Shown piece after piece: positions 53,805 to 62,987 of a stretch of 64,000 nucleotides of DNA. Location: the NCBI GenBank assembly GCA_964391865.1, contig CAYMNQ010000008.1, forward strand, positions 1-64,000, written 5' to 3'. Within the stretch, counting starts at the first letter, position 1; each line of letters opens with the position of its first letter. Under the pieces are notes generated by a model, which was not told the DNA's origin, did not search any database, and saw only the letters and a program-made list of their open reading frames with translations. The stretch is from DASZQL01 sp964391865 (GTDB taxonomy: Bacteria; Planctomycetota; Phycisphaerae; Phycisphaerales; UBA1924). Both the position numbers and the translations under genes were made by a program.

Positions 53805-55193
53805 ATGCCGCGCCGCCGAATTGTGTTGATGTTCGCTCCGCCTGTTGTCGCCGCCGCCGGAATCACCGCCGTGCTGGCGCACGAGGGGCACGCCCCGCCG
53901 TCCGCGTCTACCTTCGACCTGAACGCCCCGCGCCACGTCTCAACCCAGACCGCGGCGATGATCGGGTTGACCACCGCCGAGGCGGACTTCGGCTCGGTCG
54001 AGGAGATCCTCCCGCTGCTGGGAATCGTGCGTGCCGCGCCGGACAAGCAGCAGACGCTGGTCGCGCGCCTCTCGGGCACCGTCGCCGCCGTGCACAAACA
54101 GGTGGGCGACACGGTGAAGAAGGGCGACCTGCTCGTTGAACTCGACTCGATCGACCTGATGCGCGACCTGATGGAGCTCGAAGAACTCGACGGCGAGCAG
54201 CAGAAACTCTACGGCGAGATGAACCAGGCGGAGTCGCGCATCGTCGACATGCAACTCCTGGCGAAAGCCGCGAACGAGCAGGCGACGCTCGCCGAGGAAG
54301 AACTCGCACGCCTGCAGGCGAGTGCCGACGCGATCCCCGCCAACCAGCTCTCGCGCAAGCAGGGCGAAGTGCTCCAGGCCCGCACCGAGCAGCGCCGGCG
54401 GGAGATCGATCTCGCGCTCGCCCGCCGACTCTTCTCCTCACTCGAAACACAGCAGGATTCGATGCTCCGATCCGTCACGAAGCTGCGGGCGCTCATCTCG
54501 CTCGCCGGCTACGAATGGCCCGACCCCGCGAACCCGGGCGTCATCAGCGGCACGCCGACCCTCCGCATCCGCGCGGGGATCGACGGCGTCGTCACCTCAC
54601 GCCTCATCAACCCGGGTCAGGGCATCGAGGCCGGGCAGGCGATGATCGAGATTGCCGATTTCAGCAGCGTCCAGATCGAGGGCGAATTACCCGAGTCTCT
54701 CGCCGCTCGGCTGGGGAACTCGCTCGACCACGCGGTCCGCGCCCGGACCACGCCCGACCCGAATACGCCGATCCTCGGGCGCGTGAAGTTCATCAGCCCC
54801 ACCGTCGATCCTGTGAAGCGCACCGCGCACCTCATCATTGAAGCCAACAACCCCGCCGGCGCGCTCCGCCCCGGGGCGTACGTCGATATCGCGGTCGTCC
54901 TCCGCGCCAATCCCGAAGCGGTCGTCGTTCCGCGCGACGCCGTCCTGCGCGACGGGCCCGTCCATTTCGTCTTCTTGAAAGACGGCGACGCGTTCATCAA
55001 GCACGACGTCGTCGCCGGCGCGAGTGATGACCGCGTCATCGAGATTGTCGACGGGCTGGCGCCGGGCGATCAGGTCGCGGTGCGCGGCGCGTACAACCTC
55101 GTCATGATGCGCGCGGGGGGCGGCGGCGGAGATGAGCACGCGCACGAGCACGAAGAAGACGCAAAATCCTCGCACGGCGGGCACTCCCACTGA
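53805..55193 (+). CDS. RND efflux periplasmic adaptor (CusB/CzcB type), second copy
   Basis: A 462-residue membrane-fusion protein. The ATG at 53805 is preceded by AGGAGG (53792-53797); an ATG 13 codons earlier has no ribosome site. It begins MPRRRIVLMFAPPVVAAAGI, is exported, and continues AHEGHAPPSASTFDLNAPRH, parallel to the first adaptor (AHEGHGKPTGATFDPDAP). Coiled-coil hairpin ~115-235, lipoyl halves LSGTVAAVHKQVGDTVKKGD and GIDGVVTSRLINPGQGIEAG, barrel segment ISPTVDPVKRTAHLIIEANN, His-rich end SSHGGHSH. Eighteen bases separate it from the pump gene. Confidence 0.94.
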   Translation: MPRRRIVLMFAPPVVAAAGITAVLAHEGHAPPSASTFDLNAPRHVSTQTAAMIGLTTAEADFGSVEEILPLLGIVRAAPDKQQTLVARLSGTVAAVHKQVGDTVKKGDLLVELDSIDLMRDLMELEELDGEQQKLYGEMNQAESRIVDMQLLAKAANEQATLAEEELARLQASADAIPANQLSRKQGEVLQARTEQRRREIDLALARRLFSSLETQQDSMLRSVTKLRALISLAGYEWPDPANPGVISGTPTLRIRAGIDGVVTSRLINPGQGIEAGQAMIEIADFSSVQIEGELPESLAARLGNSLDHAVRARTTPDPNTPILGRVKFISPTVDPVKRTAHLIIEANNPAGALRPGAYVDIAVVLRANPEAVVVPRDAVLRDGPVHFVFLKDGDAFIKHDVVAGASDDRVIEIVDGLAPGDQVAVRGAYNLVMMRAGGGGGDEHAHEHEEDAKSSHGGHSH

Positions 55194-55211
55194 TCGAGCG
55201 GAGACACGCGA

Positions 55212-58200
55212 TTGATCAACCGACTCATCGAACTCTCGCTGCGGAACCGCTCGCTCACGCTCGTGCTGGCGATCGCGGTCAGTCTCTACGGCGCGTTCGC
55301 GTCGCTGCGACTGCCGGTGGACGTGCTGCCCGACCTGAACCGACCGACCGTCTCGATTCTTACCGAATCGCCCGGGCTGTCGCCCGAGGAAGTCGAGCTG
55401 CGCGTGACGACGCCCATCGAGACCGCCGTCAACGGCGCCGCCGGATTGGAGCGACTGCGCAGCACCTCATCGCTCGGATTATCGGTGATTCAGGCCGAGT
55501 TTTCATGGGGTTCGGATATCCGGCACAGCCGCGTGGCGGTTCAGGAGCGCCTGAACCAGATGGAAGCAACGCTCCCCGAGGGCATCACGCCGCACATGGG
55601 CGCGATCAGCTCCATCATGGGCGAGATCATGCTCATGGGCCTGTCGTCGAGCGACGGGCGCTCGCCGATGGAGCTGCGCGACCTCGCCGACTGGGTGCTG
55701 CGCCCGGCAATCCTCTCCGTCCCGGGCATCGCGCAGGTCACGGTGCAGGGCGGCGCGGTGCGCCAGTTCCAGGTGCGCGCCGACCCGGAGCGTCTGCGTC
55801 TCTATGAACTCACGCTCGACGAATTGAAGAACGCCGTCGCGGAGGCGAACCTCAACACCTCCGGCGGTTACCTCGTCGAGCACGGCTCGGAGTTCATCGT
55901 CCGCAACATCGGCCAGGCGCGGACCGCCGAGGACATCGAGAAGGGGCTGGTCGTCACGCGGATCGCGGAGGGGCACGCCGTCCCGGTGCGCGTGCGCGAC
56001 GTGGCGCGCGTTATCGAAGCCCCGGCGGCGTACCGGCGCGGCGATGCCTCCATCAACGGCACGCCGGGCGTGATCCTCGCGGTATCAAAGCAGCCCGGCG
56101 CAGACACGCGCCGGCTCATCGAGCTGATCGACGACAAGATGCGCGCGCTCCAGGCGACGCTGCCGCCGGGCATCACCATCGACACCGACCTCTTCCGCCA
56201 ATCGCACTTCATCGACCGCGCCATCGATAACGTGACGGAAGCGCTCCGCGACGGCGCGATCCTGGTCGCCATCATCCTCGCGCTCTTCCTCCTCAACGTC
56301 CGCACCACGCTCATCACGCTCACCGCGATCCCGCTCTCGCTGCTGATGACCGCGATCGTCTTCCACATGATGGGCCAGTCCATCAACACCATGACCCTCG
56401 GCGGGATCGCGGTCGCCATCGGCGAGCTCGTCGACGACGCGGTGGTCGGCGTGGAAAACGTCTTCCGCCGATTGCGCGAAGCACGCCACGCGGGCAGAGC
56501 GTCCAGCGATGCTGCGATCTGGCGCGTCGTCCTCGCCGCCACCAGCGAAGTGCGTGGTCCGATCCTCATCGGCACCGCGATCGTTCTCCTGACCTTCCTC
56601 CCCATGCTCGCGCTCCCGGGCCTGCCGGGCCGGCTTTTCTCGCCGCTGGCGGCGGCTTATGTGCTCTCCATCCTCGCGTCGATGATCGTCTCGCTCACCG
56701 TCACGCCCGTGCTGTGCCACTCCCTGCTGCCCGGCATGCGCGCGATGAAGGAGGATCGCGACGGCCCGGTCTTGCGCGGCTGCAAGCGCGCTGCTCTCTG
56801 GGCGTACCGTGTCTCCCTCCCGCGCCCGCGGCTTGTCGTGTCGCTCGCGCTCGGCGCGGTGGCCCTCTCGGGCTTCACCGTGACGCGCCTCGGCGCTGAG
56901 TTCCTGCCGCCCTTCAACGAAGGTACCGCGACGGTCACCGTCAACGCCGTGCCGGGCATCTCGCTCGAGGAGTCCGATCGCACCGGGCGCATGGCGGAGC
57001 GCATGATCCTCGACATCCCCGAAGTGAAGTCCGCCGGGCGACGCGTCGGCCGGGCCGAACTCGACGAGCACGCGCTGGGGGTCTTCAACAACGAGATCGA
57101 AGTCTCCTTCTGGACCAGCGCCGAAGCCCGCGCCCACGCGAAGTCCGGCAGAAGCGCCGCGCCGGGCGCGCGCACGCCCCCCGCCGTCGTCCGCGACCGC
57201 GAGACCGTCTTCGCCGAGATACGCGAGAAACTCGAGCTGTTGCCCGGAGTCACCACCGGCGTGGGACAGCCCATCAGCCACCGTGTCGAGCACCTGCAGA
57301 CGGGCGTCGAGGCTCAGTTCGTCCTGAAGATCTTCGGCCCGGAACTCTCTTCGCTCCGCACGCTGGGCGATCAGGCCCGCGCCGTCATCGAGCCCATCGC
57401 GGGCGTCGCCGACCTGGGCGTCGAGCAGCAGACCCTCGTCCCCGAGGTCCACATCACCGTCGATCCCGACCGCGCCGCGCGCTACGGCTTCACCGTCGGG
57501 CAACTCGCCGAGACGCTTGAAACCGCGCTCCGCGGCACGGTCGCGTCGCGCGTGCTCGATGGGCTGCGAAGCTACGAGTTGCTCGTGATCCTCGACGATC
57601 CGTGGCGATCGAGCATCTCCAGCCTCTCCGACGTCCGCCTGCTTTCTCCCTCCGGCGCGGTGGCGCTGGTGTCGGATGTGGCGACGATCCGCGAGCAGCC
57701 GCGTCCCAACGAGATCAAACGGGAAAACGCGCAGCGCCGTATCGTCGTCCACTGCAACGTCGAAGGGCGCGACCTCGGCTCCACCGTCGCCGACATCGAG
57801 CTCGCGATTGCCGGACAGCTGAAACTCCCGGCCGGCTACTGGGTCCGCTTCGAGGGTCAGCACGAGACACAGCGCGCCGCAACGCGCACCATTGCACTCC
57901 TCGGATCGATGTCGCTTCTCGTCATGTTCATCCTCCTCCGCACGCACTTCCGCAGTTCCGTCCTCGCGGCCCAGGTGATGCTGAACATCCCTTTCGCGTT
58001 CATCGGTGCGGTGGCGGCGCTGCTGGTGACCGGGCAGCCCTTCTCGGTCGCATCGCTCGTCGGGTTCGTTTCGCTGTGCGGCATCGCGTCGCGCAACGGC
58101 GTTCTCATGATCTCTCACTACGCCCACCTGATGCTGCACGAGAACATGCCCTTCGGGCGCGAGCTCATCATCCGCGGCTCGCAGGAGCGCGTCGCGCCGG

Positions 58201-58433
58201 TGCTGATGACCGCCCTGACGACCGGGCTGGGGCTGGTGCCGCTCGTGATCGCCGCGGGAGAGCCGGGCAAGGAGATTCTCTACCCCGTCTCGATCGTGAT
58301 GCTCGGCGGCCTGATCACCTGCACGCTGCTGGATTTCTTCGTGACGCCTACCGTGTATCTGCATTTCGCACGCCAGTCCGCCGCGCGCCTGCTGGATGAC
58401 CACCGTCGCGCCGCTCAGGAGCACGCTTCATGA
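55212..58433 (+). CDS. CzcA/CusA-like heavy-metal RND efflux pump, second copy (complete)
   Basis: A full-length pump of 1073 residues, started at TTG (55212) with GGAG 8 bases upstream. Twelve-helix RND pattern: TM1 NRSLTLVLAIAVSLYGAFAS, then the first periplasmic loop with SPGLSPEEVELRVTTPIETA, TM4 AIGELVDDAVVGVENVFRRL with the relay-type acidic residues, second half starting PRPRLVVSLALGAVALSGFT, and a final VTPTVYLHFARQSA. The motif GQPISHRVEHLQTGVEAQFV in the second periplasmic half is shared with the truncated pump at the left window edge. The metal is not determinable. Its last four bases overlap the next gene, tying that protein to the pump. Confidence 0.95.
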   Translation: MINRLIELSLRNRSLTLVLAIAVSLYGAFASLRLPVDVLPDLNRPTVSILTESPGLSPEEVELRVTTPIETAVNGAAGLERLRSTSSLGLSVIQAEFSWGSDIRHSRVAVQERLNQMEATLPEGITPHMGAISSIMGEIMLMGLSSSDGRSPMELRDLADWVLRPAILSVPGIAQVTVQGGAVRQFQVRADPERLRLYELTLDELKNAVAEANLNTSGGYLVEHGSEFIVRNIGQARTAEDIEKGLVVTRIAEGHAVPVRVRDVARVIEAPAAYRRGDASINGTPGVILAVSKQPGADTRRLIELIDDKMRALQATLPPGITIDTDLFRQSHFIDRAIDNVTEALRDGAILVAIILALFLLNVRTTLITLTAIPLSLLMTAIVFHMMGQSINTMTLGGIAVAIGELVDDAVVGVENVFRRLREARHAGRASSDAAIWRVVLAATSEVRGPILIGTAIVLLTFLPMLALPGLPGRLFSPLAAAYVLSILASMIVSLTVTPVLCHSLLPGMRAMKEDRDGPVLRGCKRAALWAYRVSLPRPRLVVSLALGAVALSGFTVTRLGAEFLPPFNEGTATVTVNAVPGISLEESDRTGRMAERMILDIPEVKSAGRRVGRAELDEHALGVFNNEIEVSFWTSAEARAHAKSGRSAAPGARTPPAVVRDRETVFAEIREKLELLPGVTTGVGQPISHRVEHLQTGVEAQFVLKIFGPELSSLRTLGDQARAVIEPIAGVADLGVEQQTLVPEVHITVDPDRAARYGFTVGQLAETLETALRGTVASRVLDGLRSYELLVILDDPWRSSISSLSDVRLLSPSGAVALVSDVATIREQPRPNEIKRENAQRRIVVHCNVEGRDLGSTVADIELAIAGQLKLPAGYWVRFEGQHETQRAATRTIALLGSMSLLVMFILLRTHFRSSVLAAQVMLNIPFAFIGAVAALLVTGQPFSVASLVGFVSLCGIASRNGVLMISHYAHLMLHENMPFGRELIIRGSQERVAPVLMTALTTGLGLVPLVIAAGEPGKEILYPVSIVMLGGLITCTLLDFFVTPTVYLHFARQSAARLLDDHRRAAQEHAS

Positions 58434-59773
58434 CGAACCGCCGATTCTCGACGCTCGCCCTCACCTGCCTCGCCGCGCTCCCCGTTGCGATCACGTCGCT
58501 CCCGACACCAGCGCTGGCCCGCGGCGACGAGCACGACCACGGGCACTCGCACGACTACGAGTACACCGAGCCGACCAGCTACGCCGCCGCGATCCGCCTG
58601 CTCGACGAGCTGATGGGGCACATCGCGATCGACGTCCCCGCCGGCGGCGAGCCCGACACGCACAACATCATCGACGCCGTCGAACGCACGGCGAAGCTGC
58701 TCGGCCGACTCGCCGTCAAGCCCGGCAGCGGCGTGGAACGCGCCAAAGTCCGCGACATCAACCTCAAGGGGAAGGAGATCGCTCAGATCGCGCACGACCT
58801 GCACGTCGCCGCCGACTCGAACGATTGGAAAGGCGCGCAGACACACTTTGACCGGCTGAGCGCGTTCTATACGGATCTGCTCGCGCTCGCGCCGATCCAG
58901 TACGCCGTCGAAGTCAAGCCCGCCGGCACCGTCGCGCCGGGCGCGCCCGTCACGCTCAACATCGCGATGAAGGACCCGAGCGGGCAGCCCGTCAAAGACC
59001 TCGCGATCGTTCACGACAAGCCGCTGCATTTCCTCGTCGTGTCATCCGATCTCTCGTGGTACCTCCACGATCACCCCACGCGCAACCCCGACGGCACGTT
59101 CACCACCAACATCACCTTCCCGCACGCGGGCGACTTCCGCCTATTCAGCGACTTCACGCCCGCCGCCGAGGGCGCGGGCAACCAGGTTGTTCAGTCCTCG
59201 CTCGCCGTTCCCGGCAGCGCTCCGGCGCGCGTGCCGCTAAAGGTCGACGCGCTCGAACTCATCGACATCGGCGACGGCTACTCCGCGCGGCTGCGCTGCA
59301 ACGCCGACGATTACATCCCCGGGCACGACACGCTGCTCCGCTTCACCGTGCAGCGCGATAACGCGCCGCTCGCGGACCTCGAGCCCTACCTCGGCGCGAT
59401 GGGGCACCTCGTGATCTTCAGCGAGGACCTCAAGCACTTCGTGCATGCGCACCCCCTCTCCGCCGAGGACCTCAACATGCTCAAGCCCGGCGCCGAGAAG
59501 AAACCCGCCGCCGATTCGAAGCCGAAAGACACGCACTCGCACGGCGGGCACGACCACGCACATCATCTCTCCGCCGGCATGAAGCACCCCGACGACTACG
59601 CCGACGGGCACAAAGCCGACATCGCGTTCCACGTGAATTTCCCCGCGCCGGGGCACTACAAAATGTTCGCCCAGTTCCAGCACAAGAGCAAAGTGCTCAC
59701 CGTCCCCTGGACCGTGCGCGTCTACGACGCCCCGAAGACCGACCACGCCGAGCACGAGAAAGACAAAAAATAA
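58430..59773 (+). CDS. His-rich exported protein with two cupredoxin-like domains, coupled to RND pump
   Basis: A 447-residue periplasmic or secreted protein whose ATG overlaps the pump stop by four bases. Signal peptide MTNRRFSTLALTCLAALPVA; mature start RGDEHDHGHSHDYEYTEP. Residues ~40-150 are helical (AAIRLLDELMGHIAIDVPAG, AHDLHVAADSNDWKGAQTHF). Two similar beta domains follow, each with the pattern HLVV..DL..(Y/F)(L/V)H.HP and F.(H/A)(A/P)G.(F/Y)(R/K)(L/M)F..F: LHFLVVSSDLSWYLHDHPT with FPHAGDFRLFSDFTP, and GHLVIFSEDLKHFVHAHPL with FPAPGHYKMFAQFQHKS. Between them is a His-rich linker (HSHGGHDHAHHLSAGMKHPD). The duplicated domain recurs in metal-resistance loci; copper or similar metal binding is likely but not proven. 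Confidence 0.82.
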   Translation: MTNRRFSTLALTCLAALPVAITSLPTPALARGDEHDHGHSHDYEYTEPTSYAAAIRLLDELMGHIAIDVPAGGEPDTHNIIDAVERTAKLLGRLAVKPGSGVERAKVRDINLKGKEIAQIAHDLHVAADSNDWKGAQTHFDRLSAFYTDLLALAPIQYAVEVKPAGTVAPGAPVTLNIAMKDPSGQPVKDLAIVHDKPLHFLVVSSDLSWYLHDHPTRNPDGTFTTNITFPHAGDFRLFSDFTPAAEGAGNQVVQSSLAVPGSAPARVPLKVDALELIDIGDGYSARLRCNADDYIPGHDTLLRFTVQRDNAPLADLEPYLGAMGHLVIFSEDLKHFVHAHPLSAEDLNMLKPGAEKKPAADSKPKDTHSHGGHDHAHHLSAGMKHPDDYADGHKADIAFHVNFPAPGHYKMFAQFQHKSKVLTVPWTVRVYDAPKTDHAEHEKDKK

Positions 59774-59793
59774 CGAATCCCGCAGCAGTGCCG

Positions 59794-59813
59794 CTGACCG
59801 GTCCTCCGGTCAG
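59794..59813. other. CTGACCGG hairpin after the metal-efflux operon
   Basis: A perfect 8-bp stem (CTGACCGG / CCGGTCAG) with a four-base loop, 21 bases after the operon's last stop. It belongs with the hairpin at 38301-38326. It may help end transcription, although there is no T run. Confidence 0.5.
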
Positions 59814-59840
59814 TGCCGCGAGCGAACGCCCCAAGCCCGG

Positions 59841-59912
59841 ATTCACCGCAGAGACGCAGAGATAAGACTTTGCGATTTCAGACTCTTCGCACTCTGCGTC
59901 TCTGCGGTGAAT
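59841..59912. repeat. 21-bp perfect inverted repeat of the CGCAGAG family
   Basis: ATTCACCGCAGAGACGCAGAG at 59841-59861 and its exact complement at 59892-59912, separated by 30 bases. The two arms would form a long stem in RNA. The same core occurs singly at 39780-39805. Such terminal inverted arms are typical of small non-autonomous mobile or REP-like repeats. Confidence 0.75.
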
Positions 59913-59945
59913 TCCGTCTCCCAGTCGAATCGGCGCGGGAGTGTG

Positions 59946-60647
59946 TTACCGCGCCAGCCGCGCGGCCAATTCGTCAACACCCTCACGCGTGAGCGCGTCG
60001 AAGAAGTCGACGATCTTCCCCTCTCGGTCGATCAGCAGCGCCTTTGTCGGGTGCACGATATTCGCCATCGTCCCGCCCCCCGGCAGCGTGATCTGGTCCG
60101 CCGCGTTCTCACTGACCCCGAACTTCAGCCCCGCCACGATCGCGCGGACTTGTTCCGCTTCGCCCGTCAGGAACCGCCATCGCCCGTCGTTCACGCCCAT
60201 CGACTCCGCGTGCGCCCTCAACCGCTCGGGCGTGTCGTTCACCGGATCAACACTGATCGAGACGAACCCCACATCCTTCGCCGCCGCCGAGTGATACACC
60301 GGCAGCAGCAGCCCCATCATCACCGGGCACGCCGTCGGGCAGTGCGTGAAGGTGAACACCACAACCGTGCGCTGCCCGCGCAGCACTTCGCGCCCAACCC
60401 GCGCGCCGTCCTGATCGATCAGAGAAAACTCCGGGATCGTCATCGACGCGATGAACGCACGCCGCGATTCCAGCGCCGATTCATCGATGCGCTGGCGCTC
60501 GGCATCCCCCCCACCGGGCCCGCGCATCCGACCCGCTGCGAACACGATCATCACCCCCGCGCCGACCAGCGCCAGCGCGATCACGACCATCGCCGCGCTC
60601 GGCCGGCCGCCCAACGTCACGCGCGAGTCAGAAGGGCCAGAGCGCAT
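59946..60647 (-). CDS. SCO1/SenC family copper chaperone
   Basis: A 233-residue membrane-anchored thioredoxin-fold protein that delivers copper to the CuA site of cytochrome c oxidase. The ATG at 60647 lies inside the end of the haem O synthase gene (20-base overlap). A transmembrane anchor (AAMVVIALALVGAGVMIVFA) precedes the SCO domain: FSLIDQDGARVGREVLRGQR, the copper-binding CxxxC in FTHCPTACPVMM and the partner His in ANIVHPTKALLIDREGKIV. Also VGFVSISVDPVNDTPERLRA, a family hallmark. Coupling to haem O synthase fits a role in oxidase assembly. Confidence 0.93.
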   Translation of the reverse strand: MRSGPSDSRVTLGGRPSAAMVVIALALVGAGVMIVFAAGRMRGPGGGDAERQRIDESALESRRAFIASMTIPEFSLIDQDGARVGREVLRGQRTVVVFTFTHCPTACPVMMGLLLPVYHSAAAKDVGFVSISVDPVNDTPERLRAHAESMGVNDGRWRFLTGEAEQVRAIVAGLKFGVSENAADQITLPGGGTMANIVHPTKALLIDREGKIVDFFDALTREGVDELAARLAR

Positions 60648-61617
60648 CGCCCACCATCCCCAGCAGCACCGCCGGCAGGTACATGATCGACGCAAAGAAC
60701 ACCTTCATGGCCGCCGCTTCGTTCTTCACGCGCCACAGCCGCGCCGCCGCCGCCGCGAACAGCACGCCGCACACCAGCGCAAAGATCGCGTACCCCCACC
60801 CCAGCCGGTCGGGCATCGCCGGCACCGGCAGCAGCGAGATCGGAACCAGCAGCACCGACCACAGCAGCACGACGAAACTCGTTCGCACGCCGCCCGGGTC
60901 GGTCACCGGCAGCACGCGGTGCCCGGCCCGCCCGTAGTCCTCGCGGTACTTCCACGCCAGCGCCAGAAAGTGCGGGATCTGCCACACGAACATGATGAGG
61001 AAGATGGTCCACCCGCCCGGCTCCGCCAGCGAGCGCATCGATGCGCTGCCCTCGAACCCCGATCCCGCCGCCCAGCCGATCAGCGGCGGGAGTGCCCCCG
61101 GCACCGCGCCCACGATGGTTGACAGCGTCGACACCGGCTTCATCGGCGTGTACAGCAGCACATAGCTCGCGATCGTCGCCGCCGACACGATCGCCGCGGC
61201 CGGGTTCGTCCCGAACCACAGGATCGTTACACCGATGATCCCGCACGCCCCGCCGAACATCGCGCCCACGCGGCTCGGCATCCGCCCCGCCGGCATCGGG
61301 CGGCGCTTCGTGCGCTCCATCAGCCCGTCACGCCGAACCTCCATCGCCATGTTCAGCGCGTTCGCGCCCGCGGCGGAGATCGCCGTCCCGATCATGCACC
61401 ACACCACCGCCCACGCCGCCCCGCTAATCGTCCACCCGCGCCCCAGCGCCGCCAGGATGAACCCCACACCCGTCGTCACCAGCACCATCCGCACGATGCC
61501 CGGCTTCGCCAGTTGAAAAAGGTCCGACAGCCGCGTGGGCCGAACCACCACCGGCTCGATCGGGCGAGGGCCGATCGAGGCCCGCGAGTCGGACATCGTT
61601 CCAGGAACCTGAGTCAT
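60628..61617 (-). CDS. ctaB: Protoheme IX farnesyltransferase (haem O synthase)
   Basis: A 329-residue polytopic UbiA-family prenyltransferase that makes haem O for terminal oxidases. The first polyprenyl-binding region reads AMEVRRDGLMERTKRRPMPA; the usual first Asp of N-x-x-x-D-x-x-x-D is replaced by Glu (ME-x-x-x-D), while the second Asp, M-x-RT and RP are kept. A second conserved region is LLYTPMKPVSTLSTIVGAVP with GALPPLIGWAA, followed by the conserved HFLALAWKYREDYGRAG. About eight or nine hydrophobic helices. It starts at 61617; MSDSRAS eight residues in is an alternative. It precedes and overlaps the SCO gene. Confidence 0.93.
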   Translation of the reverse strand: MTQVPGTMSDSRASIGPRPIEPVVVRPTRLSDLFQLAKPGIVRMVLVTTGVGFILAALGRGWTISGAAWAVVWCMIGTAISAAGANALNMAMEVRRDGLMERTKRRPMPAGRMPSRVGAMFGGACGIIGVTILWFGTNPAAAIVSAATIASYVLLYTPMKPVSTLSTIVGAVPGALPPLIGWAAGSGFEGSASMRSLAEPGGWTIFLIMFVWQIPHFLALAWKYREDYGRAGHRVLPVTDPGGVRTSFVVLLWSVLLVPISLLPVPAMPDRLGWGYAIFALVCGVLFAAAAARLWRVKNEAAAMKVFFASIMYLPAVLLGMVGDALWPF

Positions 61618-61727
61618 GCCGCGTGCGAAAGCTCCGCAGTTGGTTCGAATCGCTCATCCGAACCAAGAGCCCGGATTGTAGCCCGTATCGATCAGCGCCG
61701 AGCGAGAACGACACACACCGCATGCAC

Positions 61728-62987
61728 TCAAGGCCCCTTCGTTATCCCCATCACCCGCACATCCACCCACACAGGGAAGTGGTCGCTCGGATGGTCCTCG
61801 AATGCCTCCTTCGCCACATCCTCCTTCGCGCCGGGTGAATCCCCCGCCCCGCGCCACACGCCCGAGTCTCGCACGATCAACCCCTGCGACGGCAGCACAT
61901 AGTCCACGCGCAAGCGGAACTTCGCCGTCGCATCGGGGCGCAGCCGTTCCATCGGCGTCTTGCTCACCGGCGCCACGCCCGCCTGAACGCGCGCGTTCTT
62001 CAGCAGCAGGTCCATGGGCTTTGCGCGCCCGTCGCCCCGGCCAGGATCCGCATTCAGATCGCCCATCACGACGAAGAGCGCGTCTTCCGTCAAGCCGCCG
62101 CGTTTCCCCGCGTCGTCAACAATGTACGCCGCGCCGTTGATGTAGTCCGCCAGCAGCCGAATCTCATCGTGATTCCGCCGGCCGTTGCGGTCCTCATCCC
62201 CATCAAACACCGGCGGCGTCGGATGGCTGCACAGCACATGCAGCACCGCCCCGTTCCGGAGCTTCACCGGCACATCCCAGTGCGACTTGCTCGACAGCGG
62301 CAGCGCCGCCAGTTCCTCCGCGCTGTACCAGCCCACACCGCCCTCGCCCGCCGATTCCTGGCCCTCCGCCGGCGGCAACAGCGCGCCGGGCATGTCTTTC
62401 CATTTGAACGAGCGGAACGCGCGGATCTCGCTCTCGAGTATCGAAAGGTCCGAGCGCACCAGCAGCGCCATCGCGAATTGGCCGGGGAACTCGCCGTACC
62501 CGAGGCAGTCCCCGCCGTACTCGCGCGAGCCGGGCTTCGTCACCACCGAGCCGTTGTTGTCGAGATCAAACCCGCTCGGCACGCCCGTGTTACTCGGCAG
62601 CATGATCGCGCGATACGACAGCCCCGCGAGCCCCTCCCCTTGCGCCACGCTCAGAAATCTCTCGATCAACAAGCCCGCGTTCTTCCCGCCACCGCCCCCG
62701 CTCTCCCCCGCGCCGTCGTACTGAATCTCGTTGATCAGCACGACATCAGGACGGATGCACTGCAACACCTCCGCCACGCGCTTTGCTTTCTGATTCGCTG
62801 CATCCGCGAGATGCTCGCTCCGCAGGTCCTGAACGTTGAACGTCGCGAGCCGCAGATCAACCAGGTCCCCCTTCACATCCCGCGGCCGCGGCTCGACCAT
62901 ATTCGGCAGCGGCTGAGCCAATGCCACCCCGCCGCCAATCGCCGTCACCCCCGCCAGAAACAATCCCAAAATGCGATCCACATTCAT
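61728..62987 (-). CDS. Exported endonuclease/exonuclease/phosphatase-family protein
   Basis: A 419-residue protein with signal peptide MNVDRILGLFLAGVTAIGGG; the ATG at 62987 has GAGGAGG ~7 bases upstream and is preferred over one ten codons earlier. EEP fold landmarks: LRLATFNVQDLRSEHL (Asn), VVLINEIQYDG (metal-binding Glu), LCSHPTPPVFDG, VVMGDLNADPGRGD (Asp and Asn), a late RVDYVLPSQG, and the final HPSDHFPVWVDV with catalytic Asp-His. So the active site is complete. Probably an extracellular nuclease or phosphatase that scavenges phosphate or nucleotides; substrate not known. Monocistronic. Confidence 0.92.
   Translation of the reverse strand: MNVDRILGLFLAGVTAIGGGVALAQPLPNMVEPRPRDVKGDLVDLRLATFNVQDLRSEHLADAANQKAKRVAEVLQCIRPDVVLINEIQYDGAGESGGGGGKNAGLLIERFLSVAQGEGLAGLSYRAIMLPSNTGVPSGFDLDNNGSVVTKPGSREYGGDCLGYGEFPGQFAMALLVRSDLSILESEIRAFRSFKWKDMPGALLPPAEGQESAGEGGVGWYSAEELAALPLSSKSHWDVPVKLRNGAVLHVLCSHPTPPVFDGDEDRNGRRNHDEIRLLADYINGAAYIVDDAGKRGGLTEDALFVVMGDLNADPGRGDGRAKPMDLLLKNARVQAGVAPVSKTPMERLRPDATAKFRLRVDYVLPSQGLIVRDSGVWRGAGDSPGAKEDVAKEAFEDHPSDHFPVWVDVRVMGITKGP

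Noticed and set aside
56085..58424. 779-codon minus-strand open frame opposite the second RND pump
   Set aside because: Composition is that of antisense to a GC-rich gene (His/Asp/Arg-rich) with no domain; the pump on the plus strand is unambiguous.
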